From positions 34,632,410 to 34,696,409 of the forward strand of contig OY365811.1 of the NCBI GenBank assembly GCA_959347315.1: DNA of 64,000 nt, given 5' to 3'. Below are positions 10,599 through 21,496 of the stretch, piece by piece. The translations under genes and the position numbers were made by a program. A model generated the notes under the pieces. The model worked only from the letters and a program-made list of their open reading frames with translations, was not told the DNA's origin and did not search any database. The stretch's first letter is position 1. Every line of letters begins with the position of its first letter. The DNA comes from Bimastos eiseni (Eukaryota; Annelida; Clitellata; Crassiclitellata; Lumbricidae).

Positions 10599-12000
10599 TT
10601 TATTTTATTTTTATTATTATTATCAGTATATAAATACGCATTTATCACGGAAGTCCTAGAGCGATGTATATAGGTAGAATGAAATAGTTCCCGAGGGTAC
10701 CAGAGAGCTTTTTTCAACGCTATACCAATGAATTGACCTTTCATGAGATCCGCCGAGGGAATGGGAACCAATAAAAGACGTCCCCATGTACTCGGGCTCT
10801 TTTATAAGGCGTGCCGCAGTGCGCAAAACCCGATCCAAGCACCTGATCAGGTATGCATGGCATAGAGGGCGTTACAGTTACTAGTCAAAGCTAGGAACCA
10901 CGCAGAAGTTGACAAGCGTTGCAGCAGCACCAGAGTACAAAGAGCGGGATACCGTCTGAGGGAGCTATTGGGCGAGGGCTTCCATGTCAATTTTGGCTGC
11001 TGTATAGCTCGTTCCAAACCAGACAATCTGAGTTTAGATGGATTTACCCATAGGCGGTTGGAAGACATCCAGGCCACCAAGTTCTTCATGGCCCGGTTCA
11101 TTGCACGGACCGCGGTGGCTGCGGTCAATGCTGAGCAGTGCAGATAGGCCTGGAAGTCGTTCGCATAGGATTGGCTCAGGACAGCGCTGGCAGAGGGCCT
11201 AAATCTGCAGTGTAAGCAATATTCAGAAGAAGACTGAACCTTGGGGTAGGTCAAATGGAGCGAGTACCCAAAGAAACCTAGTGGACCCATAGGTCACAAA
11301 GATATAACAGTCCTGCAGGAAGGAATCGAATCATCCAGGGAAGGTGCCAAAAAGCCCAAACGAGGCAGAGAGACGTCCAACGATGGTCAGCGGTATCGAA
11401 AGCTGCGATGACATAAAACAGCATAAAGAATGAAAGCTGTGGCCTGTCAATAGTTTCTTGAATATCCGAAAGAAGGCGGACACTAAGATCTCTGTGGTCC
11501 GGGAAGTGGTCCTCTCGTAAGCATGCCTAAAAAGTGTTTGCGTGTTCAGAATCTTTTGATAAGAGAGTAACATTGGCTTTTGATCAACAGTTACTATAGG
11601 ATCAGCTGCGTCCAATTCCTCATGCTCAGGAACTGAAGCAAGGGTAGACAGTTTTTGCGAGGTTGGAAGAATACCCTCATGGATGAAACGGTTGCAAAGA
11701 GCAATAAGGAAGGGGAAGAGCACTTTCACAAATTCCAGTAGGAGAAACGTGGGGAGAGAAATCCTGCCACTTGGATCGGTCGCAGGATCTCGCAGCTGAG
11801 ATTACAAGGTTCTTCGTGAAACGAATCGCTGGTGACAGGATCAAAGGCGGAGATATTACAATCCGTGGAAAGAAACTCTGGCGCTGGGTATCCGGCCGTG
11901 GCCACGCGCACGGATTTTACCTTGGCGGCGAAGGTCTCCAGCAAGCCATCAGCCGTTAAAATAAGCAACGGATCGACGAGGTCGTCAAACGTCGCCCCGA
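10556..12000 (-). pseudogene. Decayed CR1/L2-type LINE reverse transcriptase (minus strand)
   Basis: On the minus strand the remains run in the expected order for a LINE ORF2. A pre-RT segment with DGLLETFAAKVKSVRVA lies at about 11968-11850. RT N-terminal motifs such as FIHEGILPTSQKLSTLASVP lie in 11729-11331. The catalytic box reads SYANDFQAYL (the family norm is YADD) and is followed by WMSSNRLWVNPSK within 11290-10847. A post-RT segment RVLRTAARLI lies near 10820. It ends near a (TTA)n run at 10560-10627 that could be the 3' microsatellite tail. Frameshifts, stops and the altered YADD box show it is dead. CR1/L2-type is inferred from motif order. Confidence 0.8.
10560..10627. repeat. (TTA)n microsatellite, possible LINE tail
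   Basis: TTA repeats with TTTTA interruptions. On the minus strand this is (TAA)n directly after the LINE remains, as expected of a LINE simple-repeat tail. Confidence 0.9.
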
Positions 12001-12148
12001 GCTTTCTGTGTTCCTTAAAGTGGTTGGCGATTTTGTTCTCTCACTATAACCGCACTTTCTCCCTATATTTCCAACGGATCACACCAAAAATGTCGCTCGG
12101 AGGGGCGAGGAGATTATTTTGTGCGTCAAAGGACTCTATTGTGGCTGA

Positions 12149-12450
12149 TCAATAGTTTCTTGAATATCCGAAAGAAAGCGGTCCGGGGAGTAGTCTGCCT
12201 GAAATATTAGACTCTTTCGAGGCGACGAGCGTTGCACCGGAGAGAGCGACATTGGGCGACGTACCAGAGCTTACATGAGATCCTTCGAAATTCCATCCTA
12301 GATCATAATTTTGTAAATGGTGATCATATCGTACACGGACCAGAGCTTAAAGGTCGCATCTTGGTCGGATGCGCTGGAGGAAAGGCTTACATGAGATCCG
12401 TCGAAATTCCGTCCTAGATCATAATTTTGTAGATGATGATCATATATCGT
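12149..12450. repeat. Local duplications beside the LINE relic
   Basis: TCAATAGTTTCTTGAATATC with its flank appears at about 11447 inside the LINE and again at about 12149. A 63-base segment starting CTTACATGAGATCC (about 12268) is repeated at about 12384, about 116 bases on, with few changes. This indicates duplication or rearrangement at the upstream edge of the LINE copy. Confidence 0.75.
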
Positions 12451-13383
12451 GGACGGGACGTTTAAGGACGTCAAGCTGTTAAATGATCCCAGTGTCACCA
12501 AATCCATTTATGAAATAACGAGAAGAGTATAGACCAAATTATTGTCACAGTAAAGGTGCATATCTACTTAGTCTATCAGAAATGTAATCCATTCTGACTA
12601 CAACAAAATCTAGGTATGTTTAAACGGCGACGATTCATTTTCAAACCTGCGCATATTATACCTCAGATGAGCACTTGCAATGTATACATAGTATCACAGT
12701 CACTCAGTCAGTCATATGTTTTTTGTCAGCAGGTATTGACTTCCTACCCAGCGCAGTTCCATGAGATCGATTGTATCTGTTCCATCTTTCCTAAACAGCA
12801 TGCGTTGAGATTCACTTCTGTTTTTAATCGATCCTCTCTTGTCGGTCGGTTTTAGTCTTTCACCTAGAACACTTGAAGCGGACATTTGCAAGCATCCATC
12901 TGAAGGACAAAGAGAGGCGACACGTTAAAGGACACTCTGAGACCATTTGCAAATGTCACTTGAAAAGACATGCTGAAAAATAACCCGCATTAAGCCACTA
13001 CTCGTACCACAGACAGAGGTTCTTTATCGATTACTCGAAGTGCCCATAATTGTCAAGGCAATGACCATGCAATGAACCAGCCAGAGGAAAGCCTAGCATT
13101 TGGATCAAGTCCAGGAAGGACTCAATGGAGCACTTGACAAGAGGAGCACCATCACTAAAGACCAGTCTTCAAACCTCCGCTTCAGGACATGTAGTGAAGA
13201 GTAGTTCGCTAGAAGAGGTGTCAGAGGAGCTTATTTGGCAGTAGCATCCGTTTCATCACTTAAGCCTCTCATTCTAGCACGAAACCTCTCACCGTAAACT
13301 TCACTAGCAGAGGAGTCTCAAGTTCGTCTCTTAGCATCGTGACTGTGACTTCTCTTGGAGCATCTCTCTTTAATCCGAGTGAG
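12451..13383. other. Upstream region of the GPR19 gene
   Basis: No coding domain was seen. An in-frame TAA at 13261 closes the receptor frame upstream, and the frame stays open without an ATG from 13264 to 13384. The 5' untranslated region probably lies within this stretch. No clear TATA box or initiator could be assigned; an upstream non-coding exon cannot be excluded. Confidence 0.5.
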
Positions 13384-14751
13384 ATGAGTACCTCGACCAC
13401 CTGTTTCTCCTGTTCCCCGACGTCCAATCAGCTTGCCTTAACAACAAGTACCAGCACATCATTTCACAACACGTCGCTCAATTGGACCAGCAGCGGAGGC
13501 AGATGGTCGGATGCCTCGATGACCACTCACCCGGTCTCACTGATGCCAACTCCAGCGGCAGCAGTCGTCTCATCGTCCGTAGTCCAGACAGTTGTCCTCG
13601 TTGTTCTCTGGATCCCAGCGATGATCGGCAACATCCTCACCTGCCTCGTCGTCTACCGAAGTCGAAGGCTCCAGTCGACCACGAATTACTTCGTCGTGTC
13701 GCTGGCCTGTGTCGACATCATCCTGGCACTCCTTGCGATGCCCTTCATCCTCGGTCAGGCCATCACTGGCCGCTGGATCTTCGCTGCGTTCATGTGTCGC
13801 ATCGTGAGGTTCATTCAGTATCTGTCTCCTGGCACAACGTCCCTCGTCTTCGTCTCCATCTGCATTGATAGGTTCTATACCATTCTGCATCCGCTCAGCT
13901 TCGCCGTCACCCGCAACCGTGCCAAGCAGCTCGTTATCGGTGCCTGGGCAGCAGCAGCGATCATTGCCTCCCCATGCTTCTTTCTCTTTAACGTCGAGGC
14001 CATAGCGCCCGATGGGCGGCCATTCTGTCCCGTCTACACTCACAATGGCCCAGGCACGGTAGGGTTCCTCGTTCTCGTGACCCTGACGGCCTTCGTTCTG
14101 CCTGTGATAGTCTCGTGCCACTATTACGTCCGCATATCTCGGTTCATCTGGCGCGTGGGATTCGGCGGAAGACCTTTCCAGCGAACCACGAATCCAGTTC
14201 CACGGGCAAAGGTCAAGATGGTGAAGATGCTGATGACGCTGAACGCGACCACTGCGCTGCTCATGGCCCCGTTCTTCATCGTTCAGCTGGTCGCTTGTTC
14301 GATGCCGTTTCCCGGTGGAGTCGAGGAAGGAGTGGCCGTGTACCTCGTGGCCGTCTGGATCTATTTCAGCTCTGCCGCTTCGAAACCCGTTCTCTACGTA
14401 TCGTTGAACTCCAACTTCCGTCGTGGGTGCAAAGAAATGTTCTGCATGTCGGCGATGAAGTGCTATCGAAGCCACGCCTACACGATCACGACGATGTCGA
14501 CGTTGGCCAAGAAGAACCATGTGGGCGTGATTGACAGACCGCTGGGCGTGGTCGCTGATCCGGGGAGCTTTGGTGGCGGGGGCGGTGTCGCCGGATGGAC
14601 TTCCGTTTCGCCTGAATTCCAGCAACCGCAACCAGTGACAATGGATGAGTCGACGAATGCAAAGGTCTTATCCACGGACCAAGCGCAGATGATGAACGAT
14701 AAAATGGCGTGGCCAGGATCACCGGATATAGCGCCGGCGACCTTCGTCTGA
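13384..14751 (+). CDS. GPR19: GPR19-type orphan G-protein-coupled receptor, single exon, 455 aa
   Basis: Class A seven-helix plasma-membrane receptor; GPR19 is still treated largely as an orphan. The Ser/Thr-rich N terminus has N-glycosylation sites at N29 and N33. Helix landmarks: GN at 82-83 (TM1), D111 (TM2), C138 (TM3) paired with C215 in loop 2, DRF at 162-164 instead of DRY, P240 (TM5). TM6 has LMAP at 293-296 where most receptors have CWxP, and TM7 has SKPVLY at 333-338 where most have NPxxY. Diagnostic GPR19 stretches as I know the human protein: RSRRLQSTTNYFVVSLAC, SICIDRFYTILHPLSF, FRRGCKEMFCMSAMKCYRS followed by AYTITT, and the terminal KMAWP...ATFV. The start is the first ATG in the open frame, with a purine at -3. 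The sequence is GC-rich and intact. It is the only intronless gene here; a 1.4-kb uninterrupted reading frame suits GPR19, whose human coding region is also one exon. Confidence 0.93.
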   Translation: MSTSTTCFSCSPTSNQLALTTSTSTSFHNTSLNWTSSGGRWSDASMTTHPVSLMPTPAAAVVSSSVVQTVVLVVLWIPAMIGNILTCLVVYRSRRLQSTTNYFVVSLACVDIILALLAMPFILGQAITGRWIFAAFMCRIVRFIQYLSPGTTSLVFVSICIDRFYTILHPLSFAVTRNRAKQLVIGAWAAAAIIASPCFFLFNVEAIAPDGRPFCPVYTHNGPGTVGFLVLVTLTAFVLPVIVSCHYYVRISRFIWRVGFGGRPFQRTTNPVPRAKVKMVKMLMTLNATTALLMAPFFIVQLVACSMPFPGGVEEGVAVYLVAVWIYFSSAASKPVLYVSLNSNFRRGCKEMFCMSAMKCYRSHAYTITTMSTLAKKNHVGVIDRPLGVVADPGSFGGGGGVAGWTSVSPEFQQPQPVTMDESTNAKVLSTDQAQMMNDKMAWPGSPDIAPATFV

Positions 14752-15900
14752 TGGATTCTTATCCCTGGAAAACCGCAAGTTATGAAGTCCCAAGTATCAT
14801 GTCAGAGTGTAGAATCCAATAACAAGGAGGCAAGTCTAGAGCCATAAAGAAGCATCGCAAAGATAAGAGCCCATAATTGAGAAGGTCTTTAACATACTGC
14901 GACAAATGAGCCACGTCAAAAACCGTGACGAGGTTCGAAGGTTTTCCGTACAAAGATGCTCAAATCTTCATCTGATTTATCTACCCCGAAATCATGAAGG
15001 ATCGAGGACTAGATCTTACATACTCAAGAAACCTACCTTCGCCGGAAGGTAGAGTACGGTTTACCTGGATCGCAAGCCCTATTCAGTTACATGTTGGTCT
15101 TGATCTAACTAAGATAATCTGGAGCCATCTTCCACCGTCTGAAAAGCCTATCTGCATGGATCGTAGAAAATAATTAGGTCGACTTGCATTCTTCTAAAAT
15201 TGTTGAAATCACAAGACTTTGGTTGGAGTGGAGAAAGTTACTTGGATCCGGAACAATCTACAGTCGACCGAAAATGCGAGACTAAAGGTTGACGAGGCAG
15301 TATAGATTGACCTGAGATACTAGAGCAGTTTGACCTTGTACGAACCCTGAGCAACATCTTGATCTGCAGGTTTTGTTCACTGCCGAGATATTTATTCATT
15401 CGACAACCTTATTTTTGAAATCATTCACTCATACGTTCATTTCAGTAAAATTTATATAGCACCTTATCAGGAAATCTCTGGAGATGCGCTCCCTTGACAG
15501 GAAGATCTATGCTGGTGACCAGTCTTACGACGTGTGTCTGAATTTATAGATCTAATCACATGTCATCCTAACAAAGAACCATGTCTAGAGTGCTATGTCG
15601 TCTGATCACGTATACACGACCACGAGGAAGCGGTCACTGTGAGCAGTCAATTGGGGGGAGGGCTTCTAAATTAAATGACCATTGGGTACCTCATCAACAC
15701 GTCTGCTAAAAGAAAGGAGTCATAATAATGGTGGACATTTTGAAACAATATAATCAATATAGGATCTAGGTCCCTTAGGCTTTTCCTTCCCCAATCATCA
15801 CTACCATTCTTTCTTTCGTCACCCGGTCACTTTTTTGTGTTACTTTATTTATTGTTTGATTGATTGATTGTGTAGTGTTCAATAAAAATCTTTGATATAT
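14752..15900 (+). other. Probable 3' untranslated region of GPR19
   Basis: After the TGA at 14749-14751 there is about 1.1 kb without coding signal up to AATAAA at 15881. A small retroelement-like fragment lies near 15430-15500 (ATTTATATAGCACC preceded by ATTCATTC-like words; see the 3'-motif finding). The UTR extent is inferred from the polyadenylation signal only. Confidence 0.45.
15881..15886 (+). promoter_or_regulatory. Candidate polyadenylation signal AATAAA for GPR19
   Basis: A canonical hexamer 1.13 kb after the stop codon, followed by T/A-rich DNA. It is the first clear one noted downstream of the gene. Confidence 0.4.
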
Positions 15901-16353
15901 TGCTAGGCTAACGTGTGTCCTGTGAATTTTAATTTAACAGCAACGTGAAATGGAGCAATAAACTGAACGTCAATGTGTTGATTAATAAAGCAGTCTCGGG
16001 TTTCTATTTAAATGCTGGCTACTCAGCTCAGAATCTATGTCACCAATCAATATGGAATTTGACTTCAACCCAAAAACATCATACAGTCACTTGCAGATTC
16101 AGCCGTAAGTATAAAAAGAAGAGTAGCCGGCCAATAAGCAGCAATATAGGGCATTGAAGCCATGGTGACTAGGATATAGGCCTAACGAATTTCCTCCTAA
16201 CAAACATGTACGGACTTAACCTCCCGTTACCTCATCACTTAAATTTCCAACTCGCTTCATGTAGGAATTGCTGTCCAGCCTCTTTTAAACTAAACCTCTC
16301 CAGTATTTAGACATATATAGTGACCGACACATCTTTCTCCAGCACATTTCCGA
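15901..16353. other. Intergenic DNA
   Basis: No gene recognised. It contains a TAGGCCTA palindrome at 16177. Confidence 0.4.
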
Positions 16354-16700
16354 TATCAATTTTTCGCCGATCAATTTTTCGCCATCAATCCCACTTCCAT
16401 TTAGGTATATTTCTTTTCATCAATCCCGCTTCCGCTAACCCTAACCCTAACCCTAACCCATTTAGATATATATTCCTCTTCATCAATCCCGCTTCCAATT
16501 CGGTATATATCTTTTCATCAATCCCGCATTCATGTAGGCCTACGTATATTTCGTTTCATTAATCCCGCTTCCATTTACGTATATCTATTTTCATCAATTC
16601 CGCTTCCATTTAGGTATGTTTGTTTCATCAATCCACCTTCCATTTACGTGTATTTGATTCGACGAAGAATTGATGGCGAAAAATTGATGGCGAAAAAGAT
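16354..16700. mobile_element. Second MITE-like element with inverted ends and the same internal minisatellite
   Basis: The left end (16354-16388) has two copies of ATCAATTTTTCGCC; the right end (about 16664-16698) has the inverse, GGCGAAAAATTGATGG, also doubled. The interior is seven or so units around TTTTCATCAATCCCGCTTCC and ATTTAGGTATAT, matching the core of the 9725-10488 element. No coding capacity was seen. The terminal repeats differ from the first element although the core is shared. Confidence 0.55.
16435..16459. repeat. Interstitial telomere-type tract (CTAACC)4C
   Basis: Four perfect copies of the complement of TTAGGG, inside one minisatellite unit of the MITE-like element. TTAGGG is the telomere repeat of many animals, including deuterostomes. 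Four units could arise by slippage as well as by telomere or break-repair insertion. Confidence 0.8.
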
Positions 16701-16739
16701 GGCTGAAAATTTACCTAGAACCGACATATATCTGATCCT

Positions 16740-17013
16740 TCCTACAAACGCAGTACAAACCAAGACCTCGCCACTTGCTATCTCCTCACAGATCATTCAC
16801 TCCAAACTGAAAACAGAGCCTTCTCATTGCTCCTATCCTGATTCCTCTAAACACCACCCATCCTAGCTGCCTATCTGCGTGCCTGATTATCTATATATCC
16901 ACCTTGACCTCCGCACACCGATTTCGTTTTAGTTGAGCGCTTGTGAATAAGTTGGCTCCATAGACTTCGCTCATGTGGGCGCTATAGAAATTTCGAGTTT
17001 ACGATTACGATTA
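16740..17013 (+). pseudogene. LINE 3' end relic with GATTACGA tail (copy 1)
   Basis: A remnant of an ORF2 C terminus reads IIHSKLKTEPSHCSYPDSSK, comparable with FHSKLKSHLFKNSYPDS of the copy at 19.2-19.7 kb. It is followed by a 3' region with GGGCGCTATAGAAATTTCGAG and a short (GATTAC) tail. The same tail closes copies at 18.27, 19.68, 43.33, 50.04 (minus) and 61.27 kb. Confidence 0.65.
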
Positions 17014-17870
17014 CAATGGAAAGACCATTTTGGCAAGTCCCAGGTGTAATAACAACTTACATTGTATACTAAGTCAACAGCAAATCACCTAGTCTACTAG
17101 AATTTATATCTGCTAATTAGTAGGCCTATACAGGAGGCTAACAATCTTACGAGTAGTCTATACACACCATAATTTTCTCCAATGGTGTCCACTTTTTCTG
17201 GGACTGTCAAAAAGTTCCATTCCTACCAATTGGATTTTGTTGCAAAGTTCTCAAGGTATGCATTTTAAGACAAGATTTTCACGCAAAAGACAGTAAGACA
17301 GCGAACCTGGCGAGTAAAGGCGCAACTTTTTGCGCAATAAAGAGATGCTGTGACTAACCCCTCATTAACACACTCTCCTTCCCTCTCTCCTAAACTTCTC
17401 CCTCATCATACCTTTCTTCTTCTATGCAAATAAATTGAGCTGTATAGGACGCTCGGGATAATAAGTTTGCCACATATTTATTCGACTTCAGTAACTGCCC
17501 AACTGTTCAATACTAGGCTATTCAGTGTGTCTTTGATGGTCTTTCAGTCAGTAGAGCGCTTCGTCTGTAATCTTACTATTGCTAGTTCGAGGACGCTAGG
17601 TGGACTCCACGCGTAATGACTTTTGAAGGGTTAAATGCGCCCAGGTATCTCCATCACCAAGCAGTAGACTTTAGAGATAGGGTACGTAGGCTGGTAGACA
17701 AACGACACGTTCAGTGATGCGCTGGCTCCATGTCCAGGGGCCTGGGATTCGTCCATGGTCGGTTCAAGGACCGAGTGAGTGAAATGAATGCTTCCAGGTA
17801 TTAGACAATGGAACATGGGATCGTCATTTGCCGCCAACAGCCACATGCTAATAACTGACTACTTCGGATT
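17014..17870. other. Intergenic DNA with a weak tRNA-like segment
   Basis: Near 17535-17605 a tRNA-like A box (TCAGTCAGTAGAGCG) and a degraded B box (AGTTCGAGGACGC) occur in the right order. The cloverleaf is not convincing, so it is at most a tRNA-derived relic. Nothing else was recognised. Confidence 0.4.
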
Positions 17871-18272
17871 CTTCTGCTTACCACCACACGGGCTTTCCAC
17901 TCAAACTGAATTTCCATCTCTTCAAGAATTCCTGATATTTCCCATCCAATTCTCCACCGTACAAACGTTCATGGTTTCTCTGAAGTAGTAATTTAGTTTA
18001 ACGATACAGTGTGATAACAGGAATGATTAGCATTGCCCTCTCCTTTATCCGGCCATGGAACTGGCAGTCTGGCACTGACAAAGATCAGGCAGTGACGAAG
18101 AAGTTGCCTCAATGATAATATGCCTTAGCTGCTCTTATACCACAAGTGATAAGCATTCTCCATTGAAATATCTGAACAACTCCCATCGACGCATAGTCGA
18201 CCCTCGTCAATAAGCCGGTGCCCTGCAGTCTGTCTAGAGCTCTAGAAATGTGGAGTTTACGATTACGATCAA
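17871..18272 (+). pseudogene. LINE 3' end relic with GATTACGA tail (copy 2)
   Basis: The start matches the ORF2 end (CGGGCTTTCCACTCAAACTG, ATCTCTTCAAGAATTCC) and the end matches the 3' tail region (CGTCAATAAGCCGGTGCCC, then GAAATGTGGAGTTTACGATT). The intervening 300 bases are not recognisable, so either an insertion or heavy decay has occurred. Confidence 0.5.
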
Positions 18273-19177
18273 CAAGGACACATGCATTGTCCAGTGACAT
18301 CTATCGAATAAAATTAATCATGATCCAAAGTTACGACTTCGTCAACATCGAAACAATTTGCATTTTGTTATAATATCATCGTCATCGTCATAGTCGTCAT
18401 CCTCATCGACATCATTTCCTGACCTGAAACTTGACGATAAGTACGAAGAAATTGCCTTCATTAACCTCGGTTATTTGTTAATTCAATTGCTACCTTTAGT
18501 GGCAGTCCAATTTATGTTAGGTCCACATTAATATTCTAAATCCATTTAGGTCTGTCATTGCTTATTTTTTACTTCGCATTGTGGGGAATTCAGTCAAGTG
18601 GTATTCTCTCTACATGTCCAAAACATTATTATATTATTAAGATTATAGCATCAAACTGGAATCCATGACCTCGAATAAAATGCGTATGCATCGCATCGAT
18701 CGCGTACTCCAATATTTTGTTTGAGGACATACTTGGTTAAAAGAATAAGCAGTTCCTTAGGTGATCCCCAGAGACAGGCAGAGTCGATTGTCTTTTCATC
18801 AGCCTCGACATAATAGAAGAATTAAGGCGGGTGGCCATTCCTGCACCTCGCCTCCTGATCTGCCCACTGACAGAACATATTGTCAGTGTACGCATGGATG
18901 AACCTGAGGTGGCCAAGAGACGCAAGTGGAACAAACATTTCTAAACAGATTTCTGTCCTGAGCGGACGTCTTTTGAACCCTGACCTGTCTGTGGACATTC
19001 TCTTTTGTTGGCTTCTGGTCCATCATAGACATTATACAGCACAGGTTGCCTTCTGTCTGAACGATTGCCATATTAGTAGCAGCCTCAGTTTGAACGACGC
19101 TATGTTATAACGAAGGTCATTAGTGGCGCCCTCCTCCTTTATCCACACTTGGGATTGGCATTTTCAGAGTACGAACA
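18273..19177. other. Intergenic DNA
   Basis: No gene recognised. Part of the segment before 19178 may be older LINE sequence. Confidence 0.4.
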
Positions 19178-19679
19178 GTGGCGAAAATAATTGTTCAGAG
19201 ATATGAGCACATGAGCCGTCCTCTTGCCTCACCCTCACTCGACCTCCGATTACATCTCATCTCAAGCTCTCCTACCGCGCAATATCAAACGCCGCACCTC
19301 GTCTCTGGAACGACCTACCTCCTGAATTTCGTGCCTTCTCGGTTCCTTCACCATCATTTCCTGTCATGCCTCATCATCTGTCCCTAGCGCCTCTGTCCAT
19401 CACACCCCGGGCTTTCCATTCTAAACTTAAGTCCCACCTTTTCAAGAACTCTTACCCAGACTCACTACTTGACATCCCATCTGTCAATCCTCGACCAAAG
19501 CGATACCCTCCTTAACAGCTACTCTGCCTCCCTGCTGACCTCCTGGAATCCGAACTCTGACCGCCCGCGGACTATCCTTTAGACAACCCTTTTGATTTCA
19601 CGCAGCGCTCGTGAAAAGCTGGTGCCCTGCGCTTAGCTTTAAAGTTGCGCTTTAGAAATTTGGAGATTACGATTACGAT
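19178..19679 (+). pseudogene. LINE 3' end relic with GATTACGA tail (copy 3, best preserved)
   Basis: One plus-strand frame reads LSYRAISNAAPRLWNDLPPE, the conserved post-RT WN.LP motif of CR1/L2-type LINE ORF2. It ends FHSKLKSHLFKNSYPDS before a stop near 19520. The 3' region then has TGCCCTGCGCTTAGC, GCGCTTTAGAAATTTGGAG and a (GATTACGA) tail. The 5' part (RT, endonuclease) is missing, as is common for LINEs truncated during insertion. Confidence 0.8.
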
Positions 19680-21284
19680 GAGCACGAACTGCTTGCGGTT
19701 GGTCAGATTTAATTAAGCAGCGATGCGTACGGTCCTGGCGTGACGTTGACATGCATGACCAGAGCGAACACCGTCTACCACTGACCTCTTCTTCTTACAA
19801 TCTTCTGTAGGATTCTGACTTGTAACCGTGCTCTGACTGCACAGCCGATTCTTCTGGAAAGATCACGGCTCTTAGCAGAGGATCTCCGAACTCTGCTCGC
19901 ACGGAGGTCATGAGACCGGACGACACAGTTCAGTCAAGCAATACGGCGCACAACCAGTACAGAGAGCTACCGCGAAACTAGCAATACGGAAAGAGATGCG
20001 CTGTTTGTACCGGCAGCCAAATTGTGGTGAAGATCAAAAGCTGGCGCATGAATACTGGCTCATTATTGACAATTAAAACAGTTAGACTTTTTCAAGGTCA
20101 CTGGATGATAGAGAAGCCTTACGATCGTAAATGCTGGCCATTTCATGTCAGCATATTGCACTACATATAAGTTAATCCCGATCAATTGCTACACTGACGC
20201 ACAACCCGTCATTTCGAAAGGCGCTTGTATAGAAAGCCGGGAGGCCCATGTTGTCGCACCGTAGCCAATGTGAAACTAATCACCAAACCCAAATATGACC
20301 CTCTAACTGTAACACTAAATAGAATTTACCGTATAAAAGTTCGTGCCTGAAATTCCTGAATAGTGATAATATCACCGGAACATGAAGAAACGCAAACATC
20401 TCATCATTTCGTCATGCTGATACGGAGTCATTACATATTTAATATACAATATGTAACTGGATATTCATCTAGCACTTCTGCAGGCAAGGACCTTTTTAAG
20501 ACGGTTTCCAATGACGATACTGGTTAATAACGCGAGGTTCGCCTATTACATTATTTTGTCATCTGAGTAAGCTCGTGATTAATCATAAACGGAAAATATT
20601 CAATGGTTTTGACTACTAAAAGATCAAGGATAATATTGAAAAGGCAAATAATCTGAGAAACTGAGATGCAAAAGAAACCGTGATATTAATCATGCAGCAA
20701 GAAAAACCAGAAAAAATGTGGGAGCATAACAAAATCTATTAAAGCGAAGGCGAAGAAAAGTCGTCAAAGGTGAAAATAATACGCTAATTAAATCTCAGAC
20801 AAATAAGACCTGTAAATTGCCATACTCAAAGTCCCGAAAGCTTCAGAATCCGCTTCTGATAGTCTGCAATACAGTTAGGAACCTCTATTTGCAAAATTTA
20901 GGCAACATGGGTCTACAAAACACAGTAATGTATTGAACATTTTCAAAGTGACTTTAGTAGTAGAATGGACCGCCGGGAAGCGCTGCCAGTTCGCAAAGCC
21001 CGGCCAGTAGAAGCAATTTTTGAGAAAAGTGAGAGGATAAGAGACGGCCAGATAAAACTGTAGTGCGAGCAGACGGAGAAAGAATATATAGGGGCCTAGA
21101 GCTTGCAATATAAATGGGCCTAACATGTGTTCCGACTGATATAGCATAAATTTTCGACGATTATGCGTTCAAAGTCACCCTTCCGAGGACCAGGGTGTGT
21201 GTGTAATAAGTTTATTTAACGACACATCCATGACAAGGATGATATGCGTCATACAAGACACAGTGTACATGACATGTTAGTACA
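19680..21284. other. Intergenic DNA, no gene recognised
   Basis: Scanned on both strands; short frames have no domain features and no repeat family stands out. Confidence 0.5.
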
Positions 21285-21496
21285 GTATTGTCTCGTATTT
21301 AGAAGTTAATCTATAATAATATTGTTCATTAAATTTATCCAGTTATTATCAATCTATGTACTTGATGCTGCAGATGGAATGTAAATACCGTTTTGTCTCG
21401 GATTTAAGAGTTAATCTAGAATTGTTCATTAAATTTATGCAGTTATTATCAGCTTGATAAGAGTTCTTATCAATATATATGCATGATGCTGCAGAG
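21285..21496. repeat. Imperfect direct duplication of about 105 bp
   Basis: The stretch from TTGTCTCGTATTTAGAAG through TTCATTAAATTTATCCAG to GATGCTGCAGA (about 21288-21375) is repeated with substitutions and an insertion at about 21392-21496. Confidence 0.8.

Noticed and set aside
13339..13383. Upstream GTG start adding 15 residues to GPR19
   Set aside because: Animal translation normally starts at ATG. The first in-frame ATG is at 13384 with a suitable -3 purine.
13570..14631. A 353-codon open frame antisense to GPR19
   Set aside because: It mirrors the GC-rich, codon-biased receptor exon. The translation is very rich in Arg, Asp, Glu and His, has no domain, and the sense strand is clearly the gene.
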